A DNA stretch of 64,000 nucleotides, taken from Selaginella moellendorffii. Its lineage: Eukaryota > Streptophyta > Lycopodiopsida > Selaginellales > Selaginellaceae. Below are positions 50,149 to 61,720 of this stretch, piece after piece; positions within the stretch are counted from its first letter, which is position 1, and each line of letters starts with the position of its first letter. The stretch is taken from contig NW_003314262.1 of assembly GCF_000143415.4 (NCBI RefSeq), positions 2,277,804-2,341,803 on the forward strand. The letters run 5' to 3'. A program made the translations under genes and the position numbers. The notes beneath the pieces were generated by a model, which ran no database searches, was not told the origin of the DNA, and saw only the letters and a program-made list of their open reading frames with translations.

Positions 50149-50374
50149 TGGCGCTTTGCTTGGAAACTCCAATCTCCTGTTCTTCTTTTCCCTTTATTGT
50201 TCTATACACCTCCTTCGATTCTGACAGTCCTCGTTTAAAGACCTGAGCAATGTAGGTGGGGCGCATTCATGGAACATTACATTCCCACGCAGTGTATGCC
50301 CGGGTCAAACATAGTCAATTTACAAAGTCCACGGTTGGTCAAACACAAAGCTTGTCAATTAAAGTCAACCATGG

Positions 50375-50923
50375 TCAAACTTCTACACAGATCTTTGCCT
50401 GGCCTTTGACCACACCATTTCGTCCATACGCGAAGAGCACGGTGGCATTTTGGATCCCCAGAAAGCTTCGACCGCCGAGAGTTCCCGAGATTGGCATGAT
50501 GGACGTGAGCTGCGAGAAATCGTAGGGGCCCCTCACGTTAAACCGGGCACGAACGCCATCGCTGGTCGCGAGTGAGACCGTCCCGCGCAGCGAGACCACG
50601 GATCCATCTCGGACTGTCGGGTAGCTTCCTTGGTACACTCCGATCTGGCGAGAGTCGTACTCGTAGCTCTCGGTGATCTTGTTGCTGAAAACTTCTCCAT
50701 AGCCGTTTGGGAAAGGTCGCTGGACAAGAAATTGCTGGCCTTGAAAGGGCATGATGCTTTGTACCTGGGAAGAATTCGCTGGAACCCGGATTCCATGGAT
50801 GTAGTACACCAAGTTTCTCGACGAAGGCGACCGTGGCAAGAGACAATTGAGAAGATCACAGTGGCCAATCTTGATCATTGTCACAAAGATGGAAAAAGAT
50901 GCAAAAAACAGCTTGAAGCACAT
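50375..50923 (-). CDS. Dirigent-like protein
   Basis: A secreted, intronless 182-residue protein of the dirigent family, which steers coupling of monolignol radicals in lignan and lignin synthesis. Signal peptide MCFKLFFASFSIFVTMIKIG, then LVYYIHGIRVPANSSQVQSI. The family's beta-barrel words are seen as FGEVFxxxxxxTxGxE-like YGEVFSNKITESYEYDSRQI, YQGSYPTVRDGSVVSLRGTV and GVRARFNVRGPYDFSQLTSI. It ends LGIQNATVLFAYGRNGVVKGQAKICVEV-type residues with the usual closing pattern. Neighbouring class III peroxidase (51052-52300) has a related role in phenolic coupling; this is probably coincidental pairing. Confidence 0.8.
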   Translation of the reverse strand: MCFKLFFASFSIFVTMIKIGHCDLLNCLLPRSPSSRNLVYYIHGIRVPANSSQVQSIMPFQGQQFLVQRPFPNGYGEVFSNKITESYEYDSRQIGVYQGSYPTVRDGSVVSLRGTVSLATSDGVRARFNVRGPYDFSQLTSIMPISGTLGGRSFLGIQNATVLFAYGRNGVVKGQAKICVEV

Positions 50924-51051
50924 CCTCTTGATCAAGAAGAAAGGAAAAATGATAGAAGCAAGTGATGAAGTTAGGCCGATATAATATCTTATTGCATTTA
51001 CCTACACTTTTATTGACTTTCGCATTTCGTCACCTTATATCAACCTCTTCT

Positions 51052-52300
<1,249 letters not shown>

Positions 52301-52560
52301 CTTAGAGATAGATGGTTTGAAAGTTTGATCGATCGATTGGATCCATTTGCGTGGTTTTATAGCACGAATCGTTGTAAACTAGTAGTATTTGTGCATGGCT
52401 TTGGAGGACAAAAGAACATGAGGAGCGCCAGGCAAAGGTCGTGCGTTATATTTTTAGGTAGACCTAACCCTAATGCTCTGTACTATTTCCGTGCCCTAAA
52501 AGACCGGGGCGGGAAAATGGCCACAGAAGCCCTAAAATCTAAAACCCTGTGCTAGGGTTC
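52301..52560. promoter_or_regulatory. Probable bidirectional promoter, peroxidase / OTU-RPC9
   Basis: 260 bp separate divergent start codons. A TTTTATAGCACGAA TATA-like element lies near 52357, and ACCCTAATG and GCTAGGGTTC elements near 52471 and 52552. The telo-box-like elements lie on the OTU-RPC9 side, the TATA-like one nearer the peroxidase. Confidence 0.45.
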
Positions 52561-54180
52561 ATGGGCGCGATCGACGAGGACGAGGGCTCTTCCTGGCTGC
52601 GCCCCGCCCGGCGGATTTTCCAGGTTCCTTACATTGATCGCGTGCTGCGCAGCAAGGGGCTGCGCCGGATCGTGGGCTATCCCTACAGCGCCGGCGACTG
52701 CCTTTTCGATTCCGTGCTCTATCTCCTGGGCGAGGAGGAGGCCTACGAGAGCTCCGTGTGCCTCCGGCGGGCGATGGTGAGCTTGTACAGGGAGAAATTC
52801 CACCGCAAGGACCCCAAGGCGATGGAGTGGATGGAGAATTTCCTGGTGCTGGAGAATTTGCAGGAGCTCCACCCAGAGCTGGGGAGGATCAAGCTCACAG
52901 AGAAGGACGCCGCGCTGGTCTACTTGTGTAAGATGCGGCTGAGCGCCTCGTGTGGGGGGCTCTGGGGGGATCACTTCTGCGCATTTTGGTTGCAAGAGCT
53001 CCTGGGGAGGCCGATAGAGATCTGGCTCGCGGACACTGGGAAGATCTTGGGCGACGAGGAAGATCACAGTGACAACGTTATGCGGCTCGTCTACCATAGC
53101 AACTATCATGGGTTCTCGTTTGCTCACTACGAGCCAGTGGTGGCGTTCGAGCGGATGGAGAGGTTTCGCTGGAGCTCTCTACAGGTGATTCACAGGAAGA
53201 GATTTATGGAGGACGACTTGGAGGACGAGGTGCTTGAGGAGGAGACCGAGACGGAGAGTGACAATGACGAGGAGGAGGACGACGATGACGAGCCACCGCC
53301 GCTTCCTCCTGAAAGCTCGCAAGGTTGCTCTCGAGCTCCATGGCTTGAAGATGACAATCCCGAACGGCCGGATAGATTGGTGAGCGTTTCCAGCGCGATC
53401 GAGGGCGAGGAGATGGATGAAAGTGCTACTGCGAGAGTGGAGGAACAGGAAGTTGCCGAGACACTCAAGGAATTCTCGAGTGACATCAAAACGGCTGGCG
53501 GCTCCACCAATAAACTGCCGGGTTCTCGTCACCTTCAGCCGAAACGGTTGAAAACGGACAGTCCTTCTCTCGGTGAGTCTACTGTGGAGATTTCTGTCCG
53601 CCAGCCCGATAAGCAAGAGCCAACGGCAAGGAGAGAACCACTCAACACAAAAGTGTAAGTGAGTTTTCCTCCTTTCGTTGAGTTTGTGATGGATTTCTTC
53701 GTTTTTCCTGGCAGTCTCGAAGCTGATTGTGGCCGGCTGAGCAACTTTGAAGTGCTCGATCTTCTGCAAAGCAGGGATGGCATCAGCCAGTCGGAAGTTT
53801 TGGTATGCTCGCAACCCGCGGAGTCTGGATGTGTTTATGATGGTTGGCTCTCCTCGACAGGTCCGTAGATATCTCCTCCAGACCCCGGCAGCGTCGCAGA
53901 GCATCGAAGACTTGAGAAAACTTTCTCGAGAGCCACTGATCCGTCGACTTTGCCCGCTGGAACGCATCCAGATAGCAAACTTAAGGCCCGATCCAGTCCA
54001 GCTCTACTTGGTACGTGAAAGTTTTTCTCGCATCAGATCGGCTCTAAAGGATGGCTTTTTTTTCTCTCTGTTCTTCGCGAGCAGATTATCCAAAACATCC
54101 AGAAGAGATTTTCCAACGACGAGATCGATGCCATGGTTGCTACTGTGAACAGATTCTTGACAGAGCCACAGAAAGTTTGA
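52561..54180 (+). CDS. OTU-like cysteine protease fused in frame to RNA polymerase III subunit RPC9
   Basis: Exon 1 (52561-53654) encodes an OTU-type deubiquitinase domain: D46/C47 in SAGDCLFDSVLYLL and H189 in FSFAHYEPVV are candidate catalytic residues. An acidic segment (about 217-245, EDEVLEEETETESDNDEEED) and a disordered part follow. A GT-AG intron (53655-53714) joins AAA GT to T CTC GAA, giving KVLEADCGRLSNFEVLDLLQ. From there the protein is RPC9/CRCP-like to the end: VRRYLLQTPAASQSIEDLRK, CPLERIQIANLRPDPVQLYL and IIQNIQKRFSNDEIDAMVAT. Two further introns (53813-53860, 54011-54084) also keep frame. RPC9 proteins usually start M-K-V-L near this point; here no ATG replaces ACA AAA GT. 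About 475 residues in all. Either a true fusion or two genes whose RPC9 start I cannot see. Confidence 0.75.
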
Positions 54181-54509
54181 TCGATCTTCCCAAAATCACA
54201 GCGCCAAAGAGCCAAAGAACCAAAGTTCTGTGGAAAAGAGAGTTTTTATTTTATTTTTTTCATTCCTTGTACAGAGGAAGGAATTTATGTAAATTTCAAC
54301 CGTTGATCATGGCCTGGATCCGACGGTGATAGTGGCGCCAATTGGCGGCTCTACGCATGCATGCACGAAGCTTAAGCTTTGATAAGAAGGCCAATTGGAC
54401 AGGAGAATGGAACCCCATCTGTTCTTCTCCCGCGTGTTCTTGAGGTAAGCGCTCTTCAAGTCTGGATGATCTTCGGGTGCGCTGATCGTCTATTCTTGCC
54501 CAGAATATC
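54181..54509. other. 3' flank of OTU-RPC9 and leader of the vicilin-like gene
   Basis: No gene. A T-rich segment (54242-54265) suits a polyadenylation region. GCATGCATGC-type sequence at about 54354-54364 holds CATGCATG (RY motif, CATGCA), the binding site of ABI3/FUS3-type B3 factors that drive seed storage genes, 150 bp before the cupin start codon. Confidence 0.5.
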
Positions 54510-56230
54510 ATGGCTTCTCGTCGGATCTGCCTAGTTCTCCTAGCATTGCTACTGGTTCTCCAGGCCGTCGTCGCGCGGGGAGGATTCCGGCTCGATGCGG
54601 CGTCCAATGGCGATCGAGAGCCGCGGCATCGCGATCGCGAAGACGAGGGTGAGGACGATGATCGCGAAGGAGGCAAAGATCACGATGAGGATGATCGCGA
54701 AGGAGGCAAACATCGCGATGAGGACGACGATGAAGGGCACAGCTCGAAGCACAAGGGCAGGAACCCATTTGTTCTTGAGAAGCCTGTGGAGATCGTGAGC
54801 ACCGAGGCGGGGAAGATCCACGTTCTTCCCGGCAGGAAGGACAAGGCTGGCGTTTTGGGATCGAACAACATTGGTCTAAACTTCATCACAATGGAGCCCA
54901 AGGCGCTCCTCCTGCCGCAGTACATCGATGCTCCTTGCGTCCTCTACGTTCTCAAAGGTTCTTGGGATCTTTTTCTTGGTCGAGGAGCTTCTTTTCTTCG
55001 TTTCTTTTCAGGAAAGATGAGACTTGGATGGGTGGAAGATGGATTGAACCAGCAAGACCTTGAAGCTGGAGATATCTACGTGATTCCTGGAGGCCTCGTC
55101 TTTTACATCCTTAACACGGATGAGGCACAGAGGCTGCGAGTTTTTGGCATGTTCGACACCTCAGAAAGTCTCGAGACTGGAGTCTTCCAAGTAAGCTGAT
55201 TTGCTTAGCATCATTGTTTTGATTAGAGGCTTTTCTCTGGCAGTCCGCGTTTGTTGGTGGTGGAACGAATCCACTGACCATTCTCTCAGGTTTCGACTCG
55301 GACGTTCTAGCTGCGTCCTTCAAGGTCAAGTAGCCTGGATTTTCCTCGAAACTTTTCTGAAAACTCTTTCAGGTGTCGTCTGAGGAAGTGATTGAAGTGC
55401 TGAGCAACCAGGACCAAGGTCCGATCGTCTACACATCGCAGGCACGGTTCCAGGAGCTTGTTTCCAGGAAATCAAAGAGCTCAAGAGCCTCCTGGCCCTG
55501 GTCCTGGTCCTGGTTGAACTACATTCCCAGCTTTTCGTCGGAGCTCTTTGACAATGGTGGCGTTAAGTCCAGTTCGCCTGCCAAGCCTTTCAACCTCTTT
55601 AAGAAAAAGCCCGACTTCGAGAACGACAACGGCCGGGCAATTACTGTGGATGGACGCCAGTACGCTCCGTTGCGAAACGCTAGCGTTGGAGTTTTTGGAG
55701 TCTCGCTGAAACCCGTAAGTCTTCCGGGTTTCATCCGTTTCTCCACAAACCATTTTCCTTCCTTGTTTTTGTCTAGGCCGCTATTCTTGCTCCACACTGG
55801 AATCCACGAGCAGCCGAAATCGCTCTAGTGACCAAAGGCCAAGGCGTCTTCCAGATCTCTTTTCCAAACGGTACCAGCGCGCTCAACAAGTCCGTCAAGG
55901 AGGGCACAATCGTCTTTGTTCCTCGCTACTTCCCGATGAGCCAGATTGCTTCTCGCGAGGGTGCTCTCGAGTTTGTGGGATTCAGCACGTCGGCGGCACC
56001 CAATAATCCCCAGTTCCTGTGTGGTACGTTTGGTGTTTCTCCCTTGTTCTACGCTAACTTTGTGACGTGTTTTAGGTGCGAGCTCGGTCTTGAAAGCTTT
56101 AGACGAGGAGACACTCTCGACGGCATTTGCGGCGCCACCGGAAAAACTGAGGGATTTTCTCGGATGGCAAAAGGATGCTGTCATTCTTGCCGGATTTGTG
56201 GAGGAAGACTATACCGCCAGATTTTTCTAG
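54510..56230 (+). CDS. Vicilin-like bicupin (7S globulin family)
   Basis: A secreted two-cupin protein resembling 7S storage globulins. Signal peptide MASRRICLVLLALLLVLQAV. Then a strongly acidic and histidine-rich run (DREDEGEDDDREGGKDHDED, and on to HRDEDDDEGHSSKHKG). Cupin 1: NIGLNFITMEPKALLLPQYI, VLYVLKGKMRLGWVEDGLNQ and DLEAGDIYVIPGGLVFYILN. A Trp-rich link (SWPWSWSWLNYIP) separates it from cupin 2: VGVFGVSLKPAAILAPHWNP, EIALVTKGQGVFQISFPNGT and GTIVFVPRYFPMSQIASREG. Ends GFVEEDYTARFF before TAG at 56228-56230. In seedless plants such genes occur in spores; storage is inferred. The upstream RY motif at about 54357 fits that. Confidence 0.88.
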
Positions 56231-57480
56231 TCTTGTAAAAAAGTATCCTGTGGAACCAAGGGAATATTCTAATAATATTTTAATATGTGTATTTGAAATG
56301 GTTATTGAAACGTACTTTAATCAACTTTTTGGCATTGCTTGTGTTTTTGAAATGGTTATTAAAACATACTTTAATCTATTTTTGGTTTGCTTAGACACTG
56401 GGATGGTAGTGAATATATTTAGAAAATGCTTGAAAATTCTAGGATATTTTACTATCGAACGCTTGTTATTAATTTAGATTAATTTTGTATTTATAATTTA
56501 TAACATATTTATAATTTATAAACTTGTTATGCAATAAAATTAATCTTTTATTTATAAATTATAAACATATTTATAATTCTAAAGTTTTATTTGATCAATT
56601 AGATTAATAAGTAGGAATAATACTACTATTAAGCAAACCAAGCATTGCGACATGCAATGCATAGCAAATTATTTAGATTAGTAGGAAGATATAGTGTAAC
56701 TTTAATTGTCTAATGAGTGATTTAATATTTATTTTTGTTTAGATTTAGCTTTTATATTGTTTAAATATTTTATTCTTATATAGATTTTATACTTTTTAAC
56801 ATTTGTACTTCCTTTTCTTTTTATTCATCTTCATGATAGAATAATAAACTACTTCTTATAGTAGCCCCTCTTGTAGCTAGTGCAGTTGTTTGATATTATA
56901 TGGTTACAATTGAACAATCAGACTTAATTGTTTTTATAATCAATTTTTGTGGTTGGCTAGATTTCATTTGTGGGAATTCTAGCAATGATGTGTACCATTG
57001 GGTTGATTAATTTGTAGTGATTTCCATTTATCATTTTTTGGGATGATATTTAGCATTTATATAAGTTTTCCACTTGTTTTCAAAGACAGTATTGTAATAG
57101 TTATAATGGTCTAAGTGCAACCACCTATACAAATTGGAATCTTCTCCTAGATGTTTTTAAATGTGCAATTAGACATATTGATAATTATAATGATATCTTC
57201 CAATGAGTGTATCATCTTTGTCAAGTGCCATTTAAGTTCATTATGTAATTTAGTATTTACTTTAAAAGCTTCTTGCTTTGTGCAAAACCAAATATGTCGA
57301 AGTGAATCAATTTGGGAATTTTATGACTAACGCTTGGCCAAAATTTTATGGGATTTATACATATGCTAGTTTAACCACCCTTCCTAACATTCTTTAAATA
57401 ATATAATGTTATGAAACATTACTTCTCCCATTTATAGTTATATGTGGTTCAACTCTATTTCCTATAAAAGATGATTTAGT
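56231..57480. other. AT-rich non-coding DNA
   Basis: GC content falls sharply after the cupin gene. No coding frame is visible apart from short ones without features. Small local repeats: ATTTATAATTTATAAC-type words recur at 56490-56580, and TTTTTGAAATGGTTATTRAAAC recurs at about 56292-56310 and 56345-56365. A GAATATTC site is at 56262-56269. Confidence 0.5.
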
Positions 57481-58375
57481 TTTGATGAAAATTGACATTA
57501 CTAATGCTTGTGTTCAATGATGAAGATAAGGATGAGGATGTGGCTATGATGTTTGCTATTGATTGTGTGATAAGATTGGCCATATGTATCAATGTTTCCC
57601 AAAATAGCATTTTCCATTGCTAAATGAAGGCCTTGGTTCAATAATATCATATTAGTGTCAATGTAGTGAAAGGTTTTGATATAAATATTTTTTCAAAAAA
57701 TAAAGAGTCATAGAAGTAATAGAGGGTCTTTTTATAAATAAGTTAGTGACCCCTCCATTCTACCACCAAAGGGGGGTTCACTTGACAAAAGTTTATACAA
57801 TATTCACTTTCTAAACTTTCATGATAAAAAGTCTCATATTATCTTTTATGTGTTAGTTAATATAGGTTTGAGTTTATTTTTATTGTTTAGCCTATTGCTA
57901 TATCCTATTTACATTTATATTGTGTAGTAGAGCCAGTCTTCATTTTTTATAACAATGGCAATACACATGCAAATGGGTGAGACAATGTTAACTTAATTGT
58001 ATGTATTGGTGATCATAAGGTAGTGTTGAATCAAATTTTTAACTTGTCTCATACTCCCTTATGTCTTTTTATTCCTTTCATTTTTGTTCCATTTCATCCT
58101 TTTGTTTTTACTTTTGCTTCTATCATTTTTATTTTCTCATTATTATTTATTGCATTTCCTTCTTACTCTTATTCCCTTTCGAAACCCTTTAGATGGTCTT
58201 TATGCTATTGCATTTGACCAACTCAAAAAGAAGTATATTAATTTCTTCAACTTTGATTTATTTTATAGGGTTAAGATTGTAATATATCATTCTATTCCTA
58301 CTAAAGATGTTTGTCCAATAAAAAAATTAATTTGGCATCGGTCACCAAAAGACCCTTCTCTAACATTTTCTTGAT
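57481..58375 (+). mobile_element. Decayed Ty3/gypsy-type gag-protease-pre-RT remnant, plus strand
   Basis: Three weak but correctly ordered traces. Near 57555-57600 a zinc-knuckle-like CDKIGHMYQC. Near 57855-57900 a protease-like stretch, VLVNIGLSLFLL, at the place where gypsy proteases have a catalytic DxG between hydrophobic runs; here Asp is Asn. Near 58210-58350 a pre-RT-like phrase with LKKKYINFF and HSIPTKDVCPIKK. All frames are broken by stops and the region is very T-rich. Each trace alone would be weak; the order and spacing make a gypsy remnant plausible. Confidence 0.5.
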
Positions 58376-58984
58376 ATCCATTCATAAGATCTTGGCTTAT
58401 TATTCAAAAGTCTCAAAGTATTAGGGTGTGTGAACCTTAAGGAGTATTCAATTTAGCATTGAATATGGTTCACATAATACTTGCTTTTAAGTTCTTTCAG
58501 ATACTAAAAGCTAAGGAGGATATTTCTAGTGTTGTTACCATTATGATAAGGTGCAATATCTTAAATGTTTTATTGATCATTTTTCTAATTATATTGCATA
58601 TGGGTACCCCTACTCCCCCACTTCCATCTTGAAGGGAAGGCCCAAGCCCCTAGGAAGGGCGAAGACTAATGAGCCATTAGGTATTCAAATAGGGCATCAC
58701 ATCATATGAGCTGGGAGCATTGCAATAAGTTTCCCTTCCAGGAGCGAGAGTTACTTTTAAACACTTCCTTCGGTGGCCCTTCCAACACCACCCAAATCCA
58801 TGCTCACTTCCACCTAAGGCCCCTAAGCCCCAATCTCAACTTCAAGTCAATTTGAAAGCATCATTGGAGGTTCTTTCAAGACTAGTTTCTGGATATTACT
58901 ATCCTTATTATACTTTTGGAACCCCCTACAATGCCCTCCCCCCCCCGGGAGACACACGTTTTAGGCTTTCACCCATGATCTATA
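58376..58984. other. Non-coding, partly GC-richer segment before the minisatellite
   Basis: 58600-58940 is C-rich on the plus strand (for example CCCAAGCCCCTAGG near 58640, and a run of nine C near 58939). No gene. It may belong to the long terminal repeat of the minus-strand retroelement to its right. Confidence 0.4.
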
Positions 58985-59335
58985 TTGGTATTCGGACTCA
59001 GTCTCGGACTTGATCTTGGACTTAATCTCGGACTCAACCTCAAACTTAGTCTTAGACTTGGTCTCAGACTCGATCTTGGACTCAATCTCGGACCCAATCT
59101 TGGACTCTGTCTCAGACTCGACCTTGGACTTGGTCTCGGACTTGATCTTGGATCTCATACTCGGTCTCAAACTTGGTCTCAAACTCGGTCTCGGACTTGA
59201 TTTTGGATTTGGTCTCGAACTTGGTCTTTGGTCTCGAACTTGGTCTCAGAGTTAATTTCGAACTCGATCTCGAATTGGGTCTCATTTGATAAACTTTTTA
59301 TCATTTCGGTTGTGTTTTTGGGGATCCTTTAGCCT
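58985..59335. repeat. 12-bp minisatellite (CTCGGACTTGGT type) with 3' flank, copy 1
   Basis: About 25 imperfect 12-bp units, e.g. TCGGACTTGATC and TCGGACTCAATC, fill 58990-59285. Because 12 is a multiple of three, all frames stay open and give Leu-Gly-Leu-Asp or Glu-Ser-Lys type repeats on the two strands; I treat these as artefacts. The 3' flank (ATCATTTCGGTTGTG...GGGATCCTTTAG) recurs after the second array at 61553-61720. Confidence 0.85.
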
Positions 59336-59712
59336 ACGACATCTCAGAGAGTTAGTTCCTTACAACTCCACCACCTATAGAAGTTTGATATATGTCTCTT
59401 TTTAATCCTACAACTTGTTGACTATGTCTCCGAGGGCATCCCCCCACTTAGCGGTATGCCTAAGTTAGCCTCCCCAGCCAAGAGCCCATGACAACGGAAT
59501 ATAGATGTCCCTATACCCCTCACCTCACCATGCCCTAGTATGGGGTTGAGATTTGAACCTAGCCTTGCTTTATTAGAGGGTTAGGACTCAAACCTAACCT
59601 CTGTAGAATACATCTATGGATTTAACATCCCCATAGGGAGTCAAATGTAGTTCTTTACACCTGGTTGACCTAGATAACCCATGCTAATTAACTTAGCATG
59701 CCTTCAGATTGT

Positions 59713-60400
59713 TTACTTTACCTCTTGTTGAGTAAAGTCAAATTTGTTTTCTTTAGCATACAACTTGTGTTCCCTTAGTTTCTCAAATACCTTTGTTAAG
59801 TGTTCGATATACTCCTCTAGTGTTTCGCTATAGATCAAGATGTCATCAATGTAGATGACCATGAAATAATCCAGATAGAGTACAAAAATGTGATTTATTA
59901 GTGCTGAGAATATCACTAGTGCATTGCACAGCTCAAAGAGCATCACTAGAAACTCAAAGCTTTTATACCTTGTCCAACAAGTTGCCTTTTCAACATCTTC
60001 CTCTGCTACCTTGATCTAATAGTACTCTGATCTAGGTCAATCCTCAAAAAGTATTTTGTTTTTCTCAACCTATTGAATAAGTTGTCAATGCTTAGTAAAG
60101 GGTATTTGTTTTTCTTTGTATACTTCTTGAGCAACCGATAGTCTATGCACAAATGTATAGAGCCATTTTTCTTTTTTACAAATAACACTAGTGCCCCATA
60201 TGGTGACTTGCTCAGCCTAATTTACCTTTTTCTCAGCAACTCAAGTTGGCACTTGAGCTCTTCATGTTCCTTTTCATTCAATTGATAAGGGGGACAAACC
60301 ATCACCTTAACACTATTGACCAGCTTGATCTTATATTTGATCGGTCGTGTGAGGGGTAATCTTGCCGATAACTCCTTTAGTATGGTATTTTGAAATTAGT
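59713..60400 (-). mobile_element. Decayed Ty3/gypsy reverse transcriptase, minus strand
   Basis: Reading right to left: a pre-RT phrase PPYQLNEKEHEELKCQ near 60240-60300, then [40 protein letters not shown] and [20 protein letters not shown] (60020-60215). After a short broken stretch comes the palm motif FMVIYIDDILIYSETLEEYI near 59830-59870 and REHKLYAKENKFDFTQQEVK ending near 59713. The YIDD active-site motif is intact but stop codons and frameshifts break the frame. Homology ends abruptly at 59713. RNase H and integrase are not seen. Confidence 0.85.
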
Positions 60401-60629
60401 CTAACATCTGCTAGATCACTAAAGGTATTTTTTCTATTCTCGTCTTTTTGTCACTCCTCACTAAGAGTAAACACAAAAATGCTACTTTCGTTCCTTTAGT
60501 GAGTTATTCTCTTGTGGACACCAGGTTTAAGTAGGAGTCTTTAGCTTTACTTTGCCCTACCTTTAGATTCTGGGCTTGCATCCTAGACTTAGCATTATCT
60601 ATCAAGTATGGTTTAGCACATGGGGCTTT

Positions 60630-61124
60630 CTCTAAGCTCGGTAACTGCAACACTTAAAAGTAATCCTTTATATCGTAAAATCAATCATTCACCATCTTAT
60701 AGTTATTCAATCCCTTGAAGATCGATGGGGGCTTTGGTTTGTACTTGGAAACTATTTGAGGGATTGATTCCACTTTAATTTGTTCAACTTTGTTCAATTT
60801 CGCTTTAGTCCCTGCTAAAGGGTCTATGCATTTTGCACTGTTAGCATCTATAGTCTTTTGCTTTCTCTTTCACTTTTTGTCACGTTTTAGCTTGTATACA
60901 AGGGTTTCTAGTAGGGCATTGGTCTATGGTAATTGTCCTTCTAGAATGTTCAATTGAACCTTGTACGACTAAACCTCACCACCAAACTCTTGTTTGGAAG
61001 TTTTCTCACTAGAGTCTTCCTCATGCAAGGATTTCTTATCCATAACTTCTTATTCGACTAAAGGCTTCAACTTTGGAAGAGATTTCGTCTCTGCCGTAGT
61101 TCTCTTATGCCTTGCTTTAGCCAT
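60630..61124 (-). mobile_element. Decayed gag-like start of the minus-strand retroelement
   Basis: From an ATG at 61122-61124 the minus strand reads MAKARHKRTTAETKSLPKLK, followed, after stops, by a low-complexity region and PPSIFKGLNNYKMVND and FYDIKDYF near 60680-60740. The last resembles the start of a gypsy gag (PPxFxGxxxxxxVxxWxxxxxxYF). The gag and RT traces are only about 230 bp apart, so the element has lost its protease part by deletion. Upstream, at 61553, lies the second minisatellite copy. Confidence 0.55.
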
Positions 61125-61552
61125 CTCTCAGCAATTTACCTCTATCCTTTGCTAAAACTAAAGAAAAGACTTTGATACTAAATTGTAAGCCATAAATTTT
61201 TCTTTTCTAATTTGCTAATTTATCTCGTCTATCTGACCACTATGGCCTTGGCCTTAATAAAGTTCCCTTGCTAAAATTCCCACTTATTATACCAACTTCT
61301 ACTCGGTCTTATTTAGTTTCAGCAACTCACTATATGAATAACAGAGCATTAGCCATCCATCTATAGATTCCAAAATTCTCTCCCAATTCCCCTTCCCAGG
61401 TTAAATTGGACTTAAGGTTCGGCTACATTCCTTACAAGCACAAGTAGCCAAGCACACCAAGCCTCTAGGTTTTTAACATCCTATGGTACAACAAGATTTG
61501 ATTATAGAACCCTCTAAATCCCAACCCTTAAGTGCAACACTTGTTTCAGGAC

Positions 61553-61720
61553 ACAGTTTCAAACTTGGTATTGGACTTGGTCTCGGACTTAGTTTTGGAC
61601 TCAATCTCAAACTCTATTTCAAACTTAGTCTCAGAGTCAGTATTAGACTCGATCTCAGACTCAATCTTATCCAATGAACTCTCTATCATTTTGATCATGC
61701 TCTTAGGGATCCTTTAGATA
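61553..61720. repeat. 12-bp minisatellite with 3' flank, copy 2
   Basis: About 9-10 units of the same type as at 58990 (TCGGACTTAGTTTTGGACTC and similar), then ATCATTTTGATCATGCTCTT-GGGATCCTTTAG, matching the flank of copy 1 at about 70 percent. The same orientation on both sides of the gag and RT traces suggests that these are the two long terminal repeats of one old element. Confidence 0.7.

Noticed and set aside
58985-59255. Open frames coding for Leu-Gly-Leu-Asp and Glu-Ser-Lys repeats
   Set aside because: A 12-bp tandem repeat keeps all frames open. No start context, no flanking exons, and it sits within retroelement debris.
58985-59285. Possible CRISPR array
   Set aside because: Units are 12 bp and contiguous with no spacers; this is a minisatellite in a plant genome.
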